From positions 1 through 7,654 of the forward strand of contig JAGPCH010000055.1 of the NCBI GenBank assembly GCA_018058125.1: a DNA stretch of 7,654 bases, read 5' to 3'. The translations under genes and the position numbers were made by a program. Numbering within the stretch: the first letter of the stretch is position 1; each line of letters begins with the position of its first letter. Shown here in pieces: positions 1-6,540 of the stretch. Under the pieces are notes generated by a model. That model saw only the letters and a program-made list of their open reading frames with translations, had not been told where the DNA came from and made no database searches. Source of the stretch: Ignavibacteria bacterium. Its GTDB lineage: Bacteria; Bacteroidota; Ignavibacteria; Tepidaquicellales; Tepidaquicellaceae.

Positions 1-1
1 C

Positions 2-76
2 TCGGTCACTGCTAATTTTGGCGGAAGTAAAGCCAGAAAACTGATCAGGGAACAATTGAAAAATTCGTTTAAATAA
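2..76 (+). CDS. C-terminal tail of an unidentified protein (5' end outside window)
   Basis: An open frame enters from the left edge and ends at a TAA at 74-76. It gives 24 residues, beginning SVTANFGGSKARKL and finishing with a basic stretch (K, R, K at the end). The tail is too short to assign to a family, and I do not recognise it. It is taken as real because it is open from the edge, its stop lies only 12 bp before the aldo/keto reductase start, and it is on the same strand as the whole downstream gene string. It is therefore probably the preceding member of the same operon. The alternative is chance readthrough of a short frame, since the other two forward frames close early. Confidence 0.45.
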   Translation, partial: SVTANFGGSKARKLIREQLKNSFK

Positions 77-88
77 TTATCATATAAT

Positions 89-1045
89 TTGAAATACAGA
101 AGATTAGGAAATTGCGGAGCAAGGGTAAGCGTCGTCGGTCTCGGCAGCTGGATCACAATAGGCGGGACGGTAGATAAAAAAACCGGAAACGATCTAATCA
201 AATATGCTTTTGACAACGGTATAAATTTTTTTGATACAGCTGATATATATGCGATTGGAAGTGCGGAAAAATTTCTGGGAATGTCACTTAAGAATTTCAA
301 AAGACAGGATCTTTTTATTGCCTCCAAATGCTTCTGGCCTATGAGCAAAAATCCAAATGACAAAGGTCTCTCGCGCAAGCATATTACGGAATCGGTTAAC
401 AATTCCCTTAAGAACCTAAAGACAGACTATATAGACCTTTATCAATGTCACAGATATGACTCTGAAACTCCTGTTGAAGAAACCTGCAGGGCATTTAATA
501 CACTGATCGAACAGGGCAAGGTCTTATACTGGGGTACAAGCGAATGGGCAGGTGATCAGATCCGTGAAGCTGTAATGATTTGTGATAAATACAATCTCCA
601 TAAACCGGTAAGTAATCAGCCGCAATACAGTCTTTTGTACCGAGACATAGAAACCAACGGGGTAATTAATTATTGTAAAAAGGAAGGCATAGGTCAGGTA
701 GTATGGTCACCACTTGCTCAGGGTGTCTTGACAGGAAAGTATAATAAGAAAAAAATTGACAAAGACTCAAGGTTGATGGATAAGAAAAACAGTGTCTTTG
801 TGCAAAAGCTGGCATCCGATGAGAATTTAAAGAAAGTTGAGAAGTTGATCAGTATCGCAGAAGATCTTAAAACCCCGGTGTCAAATGTTGCTCTTGCCTG
901 GTGTCTGAGGAATAATATCATTTCAAGCGTTATAACTTCAGCAACAAAATTATCACAACTTAAAGAAACAATTAAAGCTTCAGAGCTGGAGCTTTCGGAA
1001 GAAATATTAAAGAAAATTGAAAATAATTTTAAAGTTAATAAATGA
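89..1045 (+). CDS. Aldo/keto reductase, Kv-beta/YghZ-like (AKR6/AKR14 type)
   Basis: This is a predicted cytosolic NAD(P)H-dependent oxidoreductase with a (beta/alpha)8 barrel that reduces an aldehyde or ketone. It has 318 residues, normal for the family. The N-terminus MKYRRLGNCGARVSVVGLG matches the Kv-beta/YghZ subgroup. The catalytic tetrad is visible: D49 and Y54 in FFDTADIYA, K80 in IASKC, and H121 in QCHRYD. Other subgroup marks are VLYWGTSEW (145-153), SNQPQYSLLYRDIE (175-188), WSPLAQGVLTGKY (206-218) and a C-terminal VITSATKLSQLKE cofactor-binding segment. The start is TTG at 89: the protein aligns from its very first residue, no ATG serves, and no Shine-Dalgarno is present. The stop overlaps the next start as ATGA, suggesting translational coupling to the kinase. 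The substrate is unknown. Bacterial relatives reduce glyceraldehyde-3-phosphate or methylglyoxal, so a detoxification role is as possible as a sugar pathway. Confidence 0.93.
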   Translation: MKYRRLGNCGARVSVVGLGSWITIGGTVDKKTGNDLIKYAFDNGINFFDTADIYAIGSAEKFLGMSLKNFKRQDLFIASKCFWPMSKNPNDKGLSRKHITESVNNSLKNLKTDYIDLYQCHRYDSETPVEETCRAFNTLIEQGKVLYWGTSEWAGDQIREAVMICDKYNLHKPVSNQPQYSLLYRDIETNGVINYCKKEGIGQVVWSPLAQGVLTGKYNKKKIDKDSRLMDKKNSVFVQKLASDENLKKVEKLISIAEDLKTPVSNVALAWCLRNNIISSVITSATKLSQLKETIKASELELSEEILKKIENNFKVNK

Positions 1046-1977
1046 ACTATATAATAATTGGTGAACCTTGTGTTGATGTCATTCACAAATCAAACGGTGA
1101 AATTTTAAAGAGCTATGGCGGAATTCTTTATTCTGTGATCAGTATGGCAGTACTTGCAAAAGAATCCGATCAGATTACTCCTGTCATGAACGTAGGCGAG
1201 GATGAATATGAAAACATTCTTGAAATTCTAAAACTGTATCCCAATATCAATACACTTGGACTGAATAAGGTGAGACACCCTACAAGAAAGGTTTTTTTAT
1301 ATTACAATCTATATAATCATGATAAAAGCGCCCGTGTAGAAACTTCATCCGAGCCGACCTATACTGTTGCCTATAATCAGATAGAAAATTTTTTGACAGG
1401 TGCTGATGCTATTCTTGTAAATATGATCTCCGGTATTGACATTTCAGTTGAAACGCTGAAAAATCTGAGAAAAAACTTCAGCGGTTTTATTCATATAGAT
1501 ATTCATAATATAGTCATGCATACAAAACCGGACGGAACAAGAGTTCATACTCATGTAGATAACTGGTATGAATGGTGTACGAATTCTGATACGGTACAGA
1601 TGAACGAGTTTGAGATCGCTACTCTCAGCAAAGAAAAGTTAACAGAATATAAAATAGCGGAAGAAGTACTGTTCAATAAACGAAATCCTGTTGTGGGCAT
1701 GATAGTGACAAGAGGAGTAAATGGTGTTACAGGAATTACAAAAAAAGAAAAAAGTTTCGGGGGTGAAACATTTTATGATCTTGATCATATCAATCTTGCT
1801 GCAATTGAAAATCCTCATTTCATAGATTCCACCGGCTGCGGAGATGTCTTTGCATCTTCATTTACACTGGATTATTCAGTAACTTCTGACTTTAAGAAAA
1901 GCATGCATTATGCAAACAGAATTGCTTCCCTTAACGCATCAATCGGCGGAATTGATCAGCTTGAAAAATTAAAATAA
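1042..1977 (+). CDS. PfkB-family carbohydrate/nucleoside kinase
   Basis: This is a predicted cytosolic ATP-dependent kinase of the ribokinase/PfkB superfamily; the phosphate acceptor cannot be told from sequence. It has 311 residues, the usual length. The C-terminal signature is clear: DSTGCGDVFASSF at 262-274, with D268 as expected catalytic base and the GCGD anion hole. VQMNEFEIATLS (185-196) corresponds to the family's N-x-x-E metal/ATP region, and GMIVTRGVNGVTG (219-231) to the strand before the nucleotide site. The N-terminal sugar-binding Gly-Gly is present at 26-27, but the segment reads GGILYSVISMA, with S where family members usually have N (GGxxxNxA). RKVFLYYN (82-89) probably forms the lid. 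The ATG overlaps the previous stop by 4 bp, so it is translated with the aldo/keto reductase. Fructokinase, ribokinase, adenosine-kinase-like and ADP-heptose-type specificities all remain possible. Confidence 0.9.
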   Translation: MNYIIIGEPCVDVIHKSNGEILKSYGGILYSVISMAVLAKESDQITPVMNVGEDEYENILEILKLYPNINTLGLNKVRHPTRKVFLYYNLYNHDKSARVETSSEPTYTVAYNQIENFLTGADAILVNMISGIDISVETLKNLRKNFSGFIHIDIHNIVMHTKPDGTRVHTHVDNWYEWCTNSDTVQMNEFEIATLSKEKLTEYKIAEEVLFNKRNPVVGMIVTRGVNGVTGITKKEKSFGGETFYDLDHINLAAIENPHFIDSTGCGDVFASSFTLDYSVTSDFKKSMHYANRIASLNASIGGIDQLEKLK

Positions 1978-1992
1978 TACCGGAAAAATAAT

Positions 1993-2886
1993 TTGAAAAT
2001 ATTAATAACAGGTTCGAACGGTCTACTGGGACAGGCTGTAGCTTCAGTAATTGTAAGGGAGAGTAACCATGAAGTAATACTGTCATCTGTCGAAGAAAAA
2101 TCATTTCATGATTTTGGAAAGCTATATTTAAAACTTGATATTACATCAAAAGAAGATGTTAAGAAAGTAGTTGCATATCATAAGCCTTCGGTTATCATAA
2201 ACTGCGCTGCATTTACAAATGTTGATAAATGTGAAACTGAAAGAGAATTATCCTGGAAAATAAATGTAGACGGAGTAAAAAATATAATTATTGCCGCGAA
2301 AAAAAATGATGTTAAGGTTGTGCACTATTCCACTGATTATGTCTTTGACGGAAAGAACGGTCCTTATGATGAATTGGCAGTTCCAAATCCTGTTTCTTTT
2401 TACGGAAGGGAAAAACTTGCTAGTGAAAATTCGCTGATTACCAGTGACATTAATTTTGCTATAATAAGAACGCTTGTGCTTTACGGAACAGGAGATAATG
2501 TAAAACCGAATTTTGCATTATGGATGCTGGATAATCTCAGGAATAACAGACCGGTAAATATAGTAACAGATCAGATAAGCAATGTAACTATGATTGATGA
2601 TCTCGCATTCGGCACTTTGAAGATCGTTGAAAAAGATTGTAAAGGTATTTACAATATAGCCGGTTCGGACATCTTATCCCGTTATGATTTTGCTATGAAT
2701 ATGTGCGATGTGTTTAATTTAAATAAAAAACTTGTTTTCCCGATCACTACAGAAAGCCTTAACCAGCCCGCGCCAAGACCTCTGAATTCCGGACTTATAA
2801 TTCTTAAAATGGAATCCGAACTCGGATTTAAACCGATGGATTCAATTGAAGGTCTCCGGCTTCTGAAATTTCAACTTGGATATTAG
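1993..2886 (+). CDS. RmlD-like extended SDR (dTDP-4-dehydrorhamnose reductase family)
   Basis: This is a predicted NAD(P)H-dependent reductase of the RmlD substrate-binding family, whose best known member makes dTDP-L-rhamnose from its 4-keto precursor. It has 297 residues, normal for RmlD. The Rossmann motif G7-S-N-G10-L-L-G13 lies at the N-terminus. It is followed by NCAAFTNVDKCE (70-81), close to the RmlD NAAAYTxVDxAE motif, then HYSTDYVFDG (111-120) with the S/T residue. The catalytic Y137 and K141 lie in SFYGREK, and QPAPRPLNSGL (258-268) is the RmlD-type RPxNS substrate region. The start is TTG at 1993, forced by the Rossmann strand MKILITG beginning there. It lies 15 bp after the kinase stop, with no Shine-Dalgarno. 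No rmlA, rmlB or rmlC is in the window, so a rhamnose role is not secure. Other sugar-nucleotide reductases, or a MAT2B-like regulatory protein, are alternatives. Confidence 0.85.
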   Translation: MKILITGSNGLLGQAVASVIVRESNHEVILSSVEEKSFHDFGKLYLKLDITSKEDVKKVVAYHKPSVIINCAAFTNVDKCETERELSWKINVDGVKNIIIAAKKNDVKVVHYSTDYVFDGKNGPYDELAVPNPVSFYGREKLASENSLITSDINFAIIRTLVLYGTGDNVKPNFALWMLDNLRNNRPVNIVTDQISNVTMIDDLAFGTLKIVEKDCKGIYNIAGSDILSRYDFAMNMCDVFNLNKKLVFPITTESLNQPAPRPLNSGLIILKMESELGFKPMDSIEGLRLLKFQLGY

Positions 2887-2908
2887 AAATTAAAAATAAA
2901 AAAATAAA

Positions 2909-4210
2909 ATGCTCGATATAAAATCTGTCAGGGAAAATCCTGAACTTATTAAAGAAAAATTATCTCTCAGAAATGAAGATATTACAGTCATTGACAGAAT
3001 AGTTTCACTGGATAAACACCGGCTGGAACTGATTCAGAAAACAGAAACTCTGAAAGAACAGAGAAACAAAGTCTCTGATGAAATTGCCGTTATGAAAAAA
3101 AATAAAGACGATGCTTCGGAAAAAATCACAGCAATGAAAATCGTATCCGATGAAATTAAATCACTGGATGAAGATCTTAAGAAGTTTGACGATGATATTG
3201 ATATTGTGCTGAGATACATTCCCAATTTGCCGCATGAATCAGTTCCTCAAGGAAAGTCTGAAAAAGACAATGTCGAAATTAGAGTTGCGGGACAGAAAAA
3301 GGAAATTGATTTTAAACCACTTGATCATGTGCAGCTTGGGAAAAACCTTGATATACTTGACTTCGAAAGAGGCACTAAAATTTCAGGAAGCGGATTTCCT
3401 TTGTATAAAGGAAAAGGCGCAAGACTAGAACGGGCGCTTATAAATTTCATGCTGGACGAACAGGGAAAGAACGGATACAGGGAAGTCATAACTCCTGTAC
3501 TTGTCAGCCGCGAATCAATGGAAGCTGCCGAAAAGATCCCGAAATTTGAAGAAGATATGTATCATATGGAAAAGGATGATCTCTTTGCAATTCCGACTGC
3601 GGAAGTTTCTATACTGAATATTCACAGAAATGAGATCCTGAATGAGGAAGATCTTTCCATTAAGTATTGCGGATTCACAAACTGCTTCAGACGGGAAGCC
3701 GGTAGTTACGGTAAGGATACAAAAGGTTTTCTGAGAGTGCATCAGTTTAATAAAGTTGAACTTATAAATTTCTGCACTCCTGAAAATTCATACACCGAAC
3801 TTGAGGAAATGCTAAATCACGCTTGCGGTATTCTTGATAAACTTGGACTGCATTATCGAGTGATCGAGCTTTGTACGGCAGATCTTGGATTTGCAGCAAG
3901 CAAGTGTTATGATATAGAGGTATGGTCTTATGCGGAAGATAAATGGCTTGAGGCATCTTCTGTAAGTAATTGTACTGATTTTCAGTCGAGAAGAGCTAAG
4001 GTCAGATATAAGAAACTTATAGAGAACAATAAAACAAAAACCGAGCTTGTACATATTCTGAACGGATCAGGGCTTGCAACTTCGAGACTGATGGTAGGTT
4101 TACTGGAAGCAAATCAGACAAAAGACGGGAATGTAGTGATCCCTGAGGTTTTAAGAAGTTATACGGGATTTGATGAGATTAAAAAGGAAGATCAGGATAG
4201 TCCTGCCTGA
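2909..4210 (+). CDS. serS: Seryl-tRNA synthetase
   Basis: This is a cytosolic class II aminoacyl-tRNA synthetase that charges tRNA-Ser, and tRNA-Sec where present, with serine. Its 433 residues are close to the E. coli length. The N-terminal MLDIKSVRENPELIKEKL is typical. Residues about 30-100 are a charged, heptad-like stretch forming the tRNA-binding coiled-coil arm. The catalytic domain shows the serine-recognition TAE (230-232), motif 2 starting at F260-R-R-E-A-G-S with R278-class VHQFNKVEL after it, SNCTDFQSRR (353-362), and motif 3 LNGSGLATSRL (384-394) with R393, then VIPEVLR. One oddity is that the usual GTGQLPKF loop reads AAEKIPKF (206-213); another is TAEVSILN where TAEVPLTN is common. 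The gene follows the RmlD-like gene after a 22-bp A-rich leader without Shine-Dalgarno. It is the last gene of the forward string, before the palindrome. Confidence 0.97.
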   Translation: MLDIKSVRENPELIKEKLSLRNEDITVIDRIVSLDKHRLELIQKTETLKEQRNKVSDEIAVMKKNKDDASEKITAMKIVSDEIKSLDEDLKKFDDDIDIVLRYIPNLPHESVPQGKSEKDNVEIRVAGQKKEIDFKPLDHVQLGKNLDILDFERGTKISGSGFPLYKGKGARLERALINFMLDEQGKNGYREVITPVLVSRESMEAAEKIPKFEEDMYHMEKDDLFAIPTAEVSILNIHRNEILNEEDLSIKYCGFTNCFRREAGSYGKDTKGFLRVHQFNKVELINFCTPENSYTELEEMLNHACGILDKLGLHYRVIELCTADLGFAASKCYDIEVWSYAEDKWLEASSVSNCTDFQSRRAKVRYKKLIENNKTKTELVHILNGSGLATSRLMVGLLEANQTKDGNVVIPEVLRSYTGFDEIKKEDQDSPA

Positions 4211-4267
4211 TCATTAATTATTTAGGAAATTACAGGATTAATTAAAATTTTGAAGTGTTTAGAGAAA

Positions 4268-4305
4268 GTCTCCGGAGAAACCGTTTAAACGGTTTCCCCG
4301 GAGAC
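4268..4305. terminator. 38-nt near-perfect palindrome, probable bidirectional terminator
   Basis: The left arm GTCTCCGGAGAAACCGTTT (4268-4286) and right arm AAACGGTTTCCCCGGAGAC (4287-4305) are reverse complements with a single A-C mismatch (4276 against 4297) and no spacer. As RNA this folds into a long hairpin closed by the TTAA centre. It lies between the serS stop (4210) and the nuoJ stop (4349), which converge, so a terminator serving both strands is the simplest reading. Against a classical intrinsic terminator, no T-run follows it: forward it runs into CTTGATGG, and in reverse into CTTTCTCT. It may instead act with Rho, as an mRNA 3'-end stabiliser, or be a copy of a dispersed palindromic repeat. 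Confidence 0.6.
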
Positions 4306-4348
4306 CTTGATGGAAATAAATACTGCTATAAATCTGCACTAGTTACAA

Positions 4349-4867
4349 TTACTCAAATTTTTTCTTTGCCAGCACAACTGCTCCGACAATTGCCGCTAAA
4401 AGAAGGAATGAAGCTAATTCGAAAGGAAATGAGAAATTAGTAAACAACTCCGCCCCGAGAAATTCCGCTCTTCCGATCTCTTCAGCTTTATCCGACAGCT
4501 TCAAATACTTCTCGCTGAATCCAAAATACATAGTAAATCCCAAAAGACAGAACAAAAATATGGAAAGTAATACGGCTGTGATTTTTTTGTAAGTAAAGTT
4601 TTCCTTTAATTTTTTCTCATCCTGCATTTTCAGAAGCATGATCACAAACAGGAACAAGACCATAATAGCGCCCATATATACCAATACTTGTATTATTGCA
4701 ATGAACTGAGCTTTCAGAAGAAGGTATAAACCGGATACAGTAAAAAAGTTTAATATTAGATATAATGCGCTGGAAATCGGACTTCTTCGCGTGATCATCA
4801 TTATAGCAGAACCAATGGCCATTACCGCCAGGGAGAAAAACAGAACAGTTTCGAGATCGAATTTCAT
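4349..4867 (-). CDS. nuoJ: NADH-quinone oxidoreductase subunit J (complex I, ND6-like)
   Basis: This is an inner-membrane subunit of respiratory complex I, homologous to mitochondrial ND6, which lies next to NuoK and NuoA and couples quinone reduction to proton pumping. It has 172 residues. Five membrane segments can be seen at about 5-25, 31-52, 55-78, 95-116 and 147-167. The family core is IQVLVYMGAIMVLFLFVIML (59-78), with Y64 and G66 in the bent third helix, and FELASFLLLAAIVGAVVLAK (149-168) near the C-terminus. The ATG at 4867 has no Shine-Dalgarno but lies behind a candidate TAnnTTTG promoter. It is odd that no other nuo gene lies nearby. NuoK usually follows NuoJ directly, but here the palindrome and convergent serS follow, and a secreted protein gene lies upstream. 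It may be the end of a fragmented complex I locus or a second copy. Confidence 0.93.
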   Translation of the reverse strand: MKFDLETVLFFSLAVMAIGSAIMMITRRSPISSALYLILNFFTVSGLYLLLKAQFIAIIQVLVYMGAIMVLFLFVIMLLKMQDEKKLKENFTYKKITAVLLSIFLFCLLGFTMYFGFSEKYLKLSDKAEEIGRAEFLGAELFTNFSFPFELASFLLLAAIVGAVVLAKKKFE

Positions 4868-4892
4868 TTAAATATTATGTTTGAAAGTAGTG

Positions 4893-4900
4893 CAAATATA
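4893..4900 (-). promoter_or_regulatory. Candidate Bacteroidetes-type -7 element upstream of nuoJ
   Basis: On the reverse strand this reads TATATTTG, an exact match to the TAnnTTTG -7 consensus known from Bacteroidetes primary sigma factor promoters. It lies about 25 nt before the nuoJ ATG, which would give a short leader. A TTG that could serve as the -33 element is about 25 nt upstream, longer than the usual spacing, so the match is incomplete. Short AT-rich motifs occur by chance in such DNA. Confidence 0.3.
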
Positions 4901-4930
4901 TAATTTCTTAATCAGATTTGTAATTCAATT

Positions 4931-6451
4931 TTACTTTAAAAGCATAAGTTTTTTTGTATCTGAAAAATTACCCGATACGAGCTTATAAAAATAAATACCA
5001 CTTGAATATTTACCTGCATCCCACGTCACTTCATAAGTTCCGGATCCAAGCTGTTTATCCAAAAGACTCTCAACTTCTCTTCCGAGCTGATCATATATGA
5101 TAAGTTTTACATCCGAAGCAGTATTACCAACTATTTGAGGAATGTCGAATTTTATTTTCGTAATGGGATTAAAGGGATTCGGATAGTTCTGATACAATTC
5201 AAATTTCTGTGGAATACTGTTTGAAGTTTGTTTGATATCTGTAATAATGACCTGCAAGGATTTTCCATATAAACCTGAGTAACTCAAGCTGTCTTTATTG
5301 AATACCACCCATACCAGAGCGTCATACAAACCGTATTTTATTCCGCGGTTCATGGTCAATGAGACACCCGAAGTTGAATCAGATACAGCTACACTATCCT
5401 GCTGAGAAAAATATTCACCCAGTATAATTCTAACCGAATCTGTTTTTTTTATGTATGCATTTGCATGATTGTAAAACCCTCCGTCAGTAATTATAGGGAA
5501 TAAATAAGATTCATAATCATAATTTTCAGAGAGTGTATCAATTACAATGGGCTTCTGACCGGAGAAAAAATTAATAGCTGTACCGTAAATATTATAATTT
5601 CCCAAACGATCCGAGACGAATATACCTGTAGGCTCATTAAATGTAGCGACAAAGCCGTTGTTTAAATTATTGCCTTCATAAGCAAGTGTGTCTGCCTGAG
5701 TCCAGTTTGGCAATGAGTTTGATTTTCTGAAATCAATTTCAAAATCATTATCAGCTTTTTGCTTTTGATAACTTACATAATAGCTGCTGAAATCATAGAT
5801 TATAAAAGGCGTATTGCAAATTGCACTTTCATTTGCTGTGAGATTCGTATCATAGCTGACATTATGTGTTTGTCCGTTAATGATCCTGAATATGATGTCG
5901 TTATTTTTTTCATAAGTTATGGCATAATTAATACTGTCATATGAAACTGACTTTGGTAGAAATTTATCAAATGCAGAGGTATCAACGGCAAATGGCGTCT
6001 GCCATCCTGTACCGGTTGTATAATAAGATGCATAGATATCCCACCTTCCGTTTCTTTTTGATTCCCAGACTGCTAATGAAGTTCTTATTGAAGTCTGAAA
6101 AAATGTAGAATTTCCGCTGTAAGATATTGATGGATTCCGGCTTAAGACGGAATTATCAGAAATATAAAATACTGAATCGATCGGACCCTCTGTTCCAATT
6201 TTTAATACACAAATATTTGAAGCAGAATCATGAGAATCCTGATGTCTTTCAAAGATCATAAATTCCCAATCAAACAACATTGCAAAATACTGCTGCTTTG
6301 TTCCGAAAGAAGGATTTCTGTCATAAAACCCGGAAGTGATTTTTTGCAGCGGACTCCATGGATAGATCTGAGATAAACAAATATTTGAACAGCAAACCAA
6401 CAGAGAAAATATTATAAATGCTTTGGAGGAAAATTTATAGATGTTTTTCAT
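4931..6451 (-). CDS. Secreted beta-propeller-like protein with type IX secretion sorting domain
   Basis: This is a predicted exported protein carried over the outer membrane by the type IX secretion system; its own function is unknown. From the ATG at 6451 it has 506 residues. Residues 1-27 form a signal peptide (MKNIYKFSSK, a hydrophobic core, then CLS|Q). The cysteines at 20, 21 and 25 do not make a canonical lipobox. The middle (about 45-400) is beta-rich with repeated PD40/TolB-like phrases: RNPSF (45), RNPSISYSGN (105-114), AVWESKRNGRWDIYAS (127-142) and GIFVSDRLGNYNIYG (276-290), suggesting a propeller. Residues about 414-506 are a type A sorting domain with FELYQNYPNPFNP and an ending SGIYFYKLVSG...KKLMLLK. 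A TTG-started frame 16 codons longer exists, but 6451 is chosen because it begins the signal peptide and has AAGGA six bases upstream. It lies 63 bp upstream of nuoJ on the same strand. Confidence 0.85.
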   Translation of the reverse strand: MKNIYKFSSKAFIIFSLLVCCSNICLSQIYPWSPLQKITSGFYDRNPSFGTKQQYFAMLFDWEFMIFERHQDSHDSASNICVLKIGTEGPIDSVFYISDNSVLSRNPSISYSGNSTFFQTSIRTSLAVWESKRNGRWDIYASYYTTGTGWQTPFAVDTSAFDKFLPKSVSYDSINYAITYEKNNDIIFRIINGQTHNVSYDTNLTANESAICNTPFIIYDFSSYYVSYQKQKADNDFEIDFRKSNSLPNWTQADTLAYEGNNLNNGFVATFNEPTGIFVSDRLGNYNIYGTAINFFSGQKPIVIDTLSENYDYESYLFPIITDGGFYNHANAYIKKTDSVRIILGEYFSQQDSVAVSDSTSGVSLTMNRGIKYGLYDALVWVVFNKDSLSYSGLYGKSLQVIITDIKQTSNSIPQKFELYQNYPNPFNPITKIKFDIPQIVGNTASDVKLIIYDQLGREVESLLDKQLGSGTYEVTWDAGKYSSGIYFYKLVSGNFSDTKKLMLLK

Positions 6452-6540
6452 TTTGATTCCTTTTTTTTGAAAGCTAATTTTTACAAATTGATTATGCAAC
6501 TCAAAATTTTTGATTTAAATAAAAAACTCCAAATATTCAG
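6452..6540. promoter_or_regulatory. Divergent intergenic region between secreted-protein and HEAT-repeat genes
   Basis: These 89 bp separate two outward-facing starts (6451 reverse, 6541 forward), so promoters for both genes are expected here. On the reverse strand an AAGGA lies just before the ATG at 6451, preceded by a run of eight A (6461-6468 as T on the forward strand). On the forward strand, AATTTTTG at 6505-6512 is a one-base-off match to TAnnTTTG, but it has no well-spaced -33 partner. I see no clear operator or inverted repeat. The regulatory call rests on gene arrangement, not on a convincing motif. Confidence 0.35.

Noticed and set aside
718..1086. Reverse-strand open frame of 122 codons
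   Set aside because: It lies antisense to the end of the aldo/keto reductase and the start of the kinase, both strongly supported. Its protein is Ser/Phe/Leu-rich with no recognisable motif.
2887..2908. A-rich run before serS considered as a terminator
   Set aside because: No hairpin precedes it and the A-run is on the coding strand. It fits an A-rich leader for a start without Shine-Dalgarno.
3515..4054. Several overlapping reverse-strand frames of 64-80 codons
   Set aside because: All lie opposite the serS catalytic domain and have no motif; serS is certain.
4255..4440. Forward open frame of 61 codons across the palindrome
   Set aside because: It reads through the hairpin and then antisense to nuoJ. 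The composition follows from the palindrome and shows no family likeness.
5759..5944. Forward open frame of 61 codons
   Set aside because: It is antisense to the middle of the secreted propeller-like protein gene and has no family likeness.
6452..6499. Longer start (TTG at 6499) for the secreted protein
   Set aside because: The extra 16 residues would precede a clear signal peptide, while the ATG at 6451 begins that peptide and has AAGGA before it.
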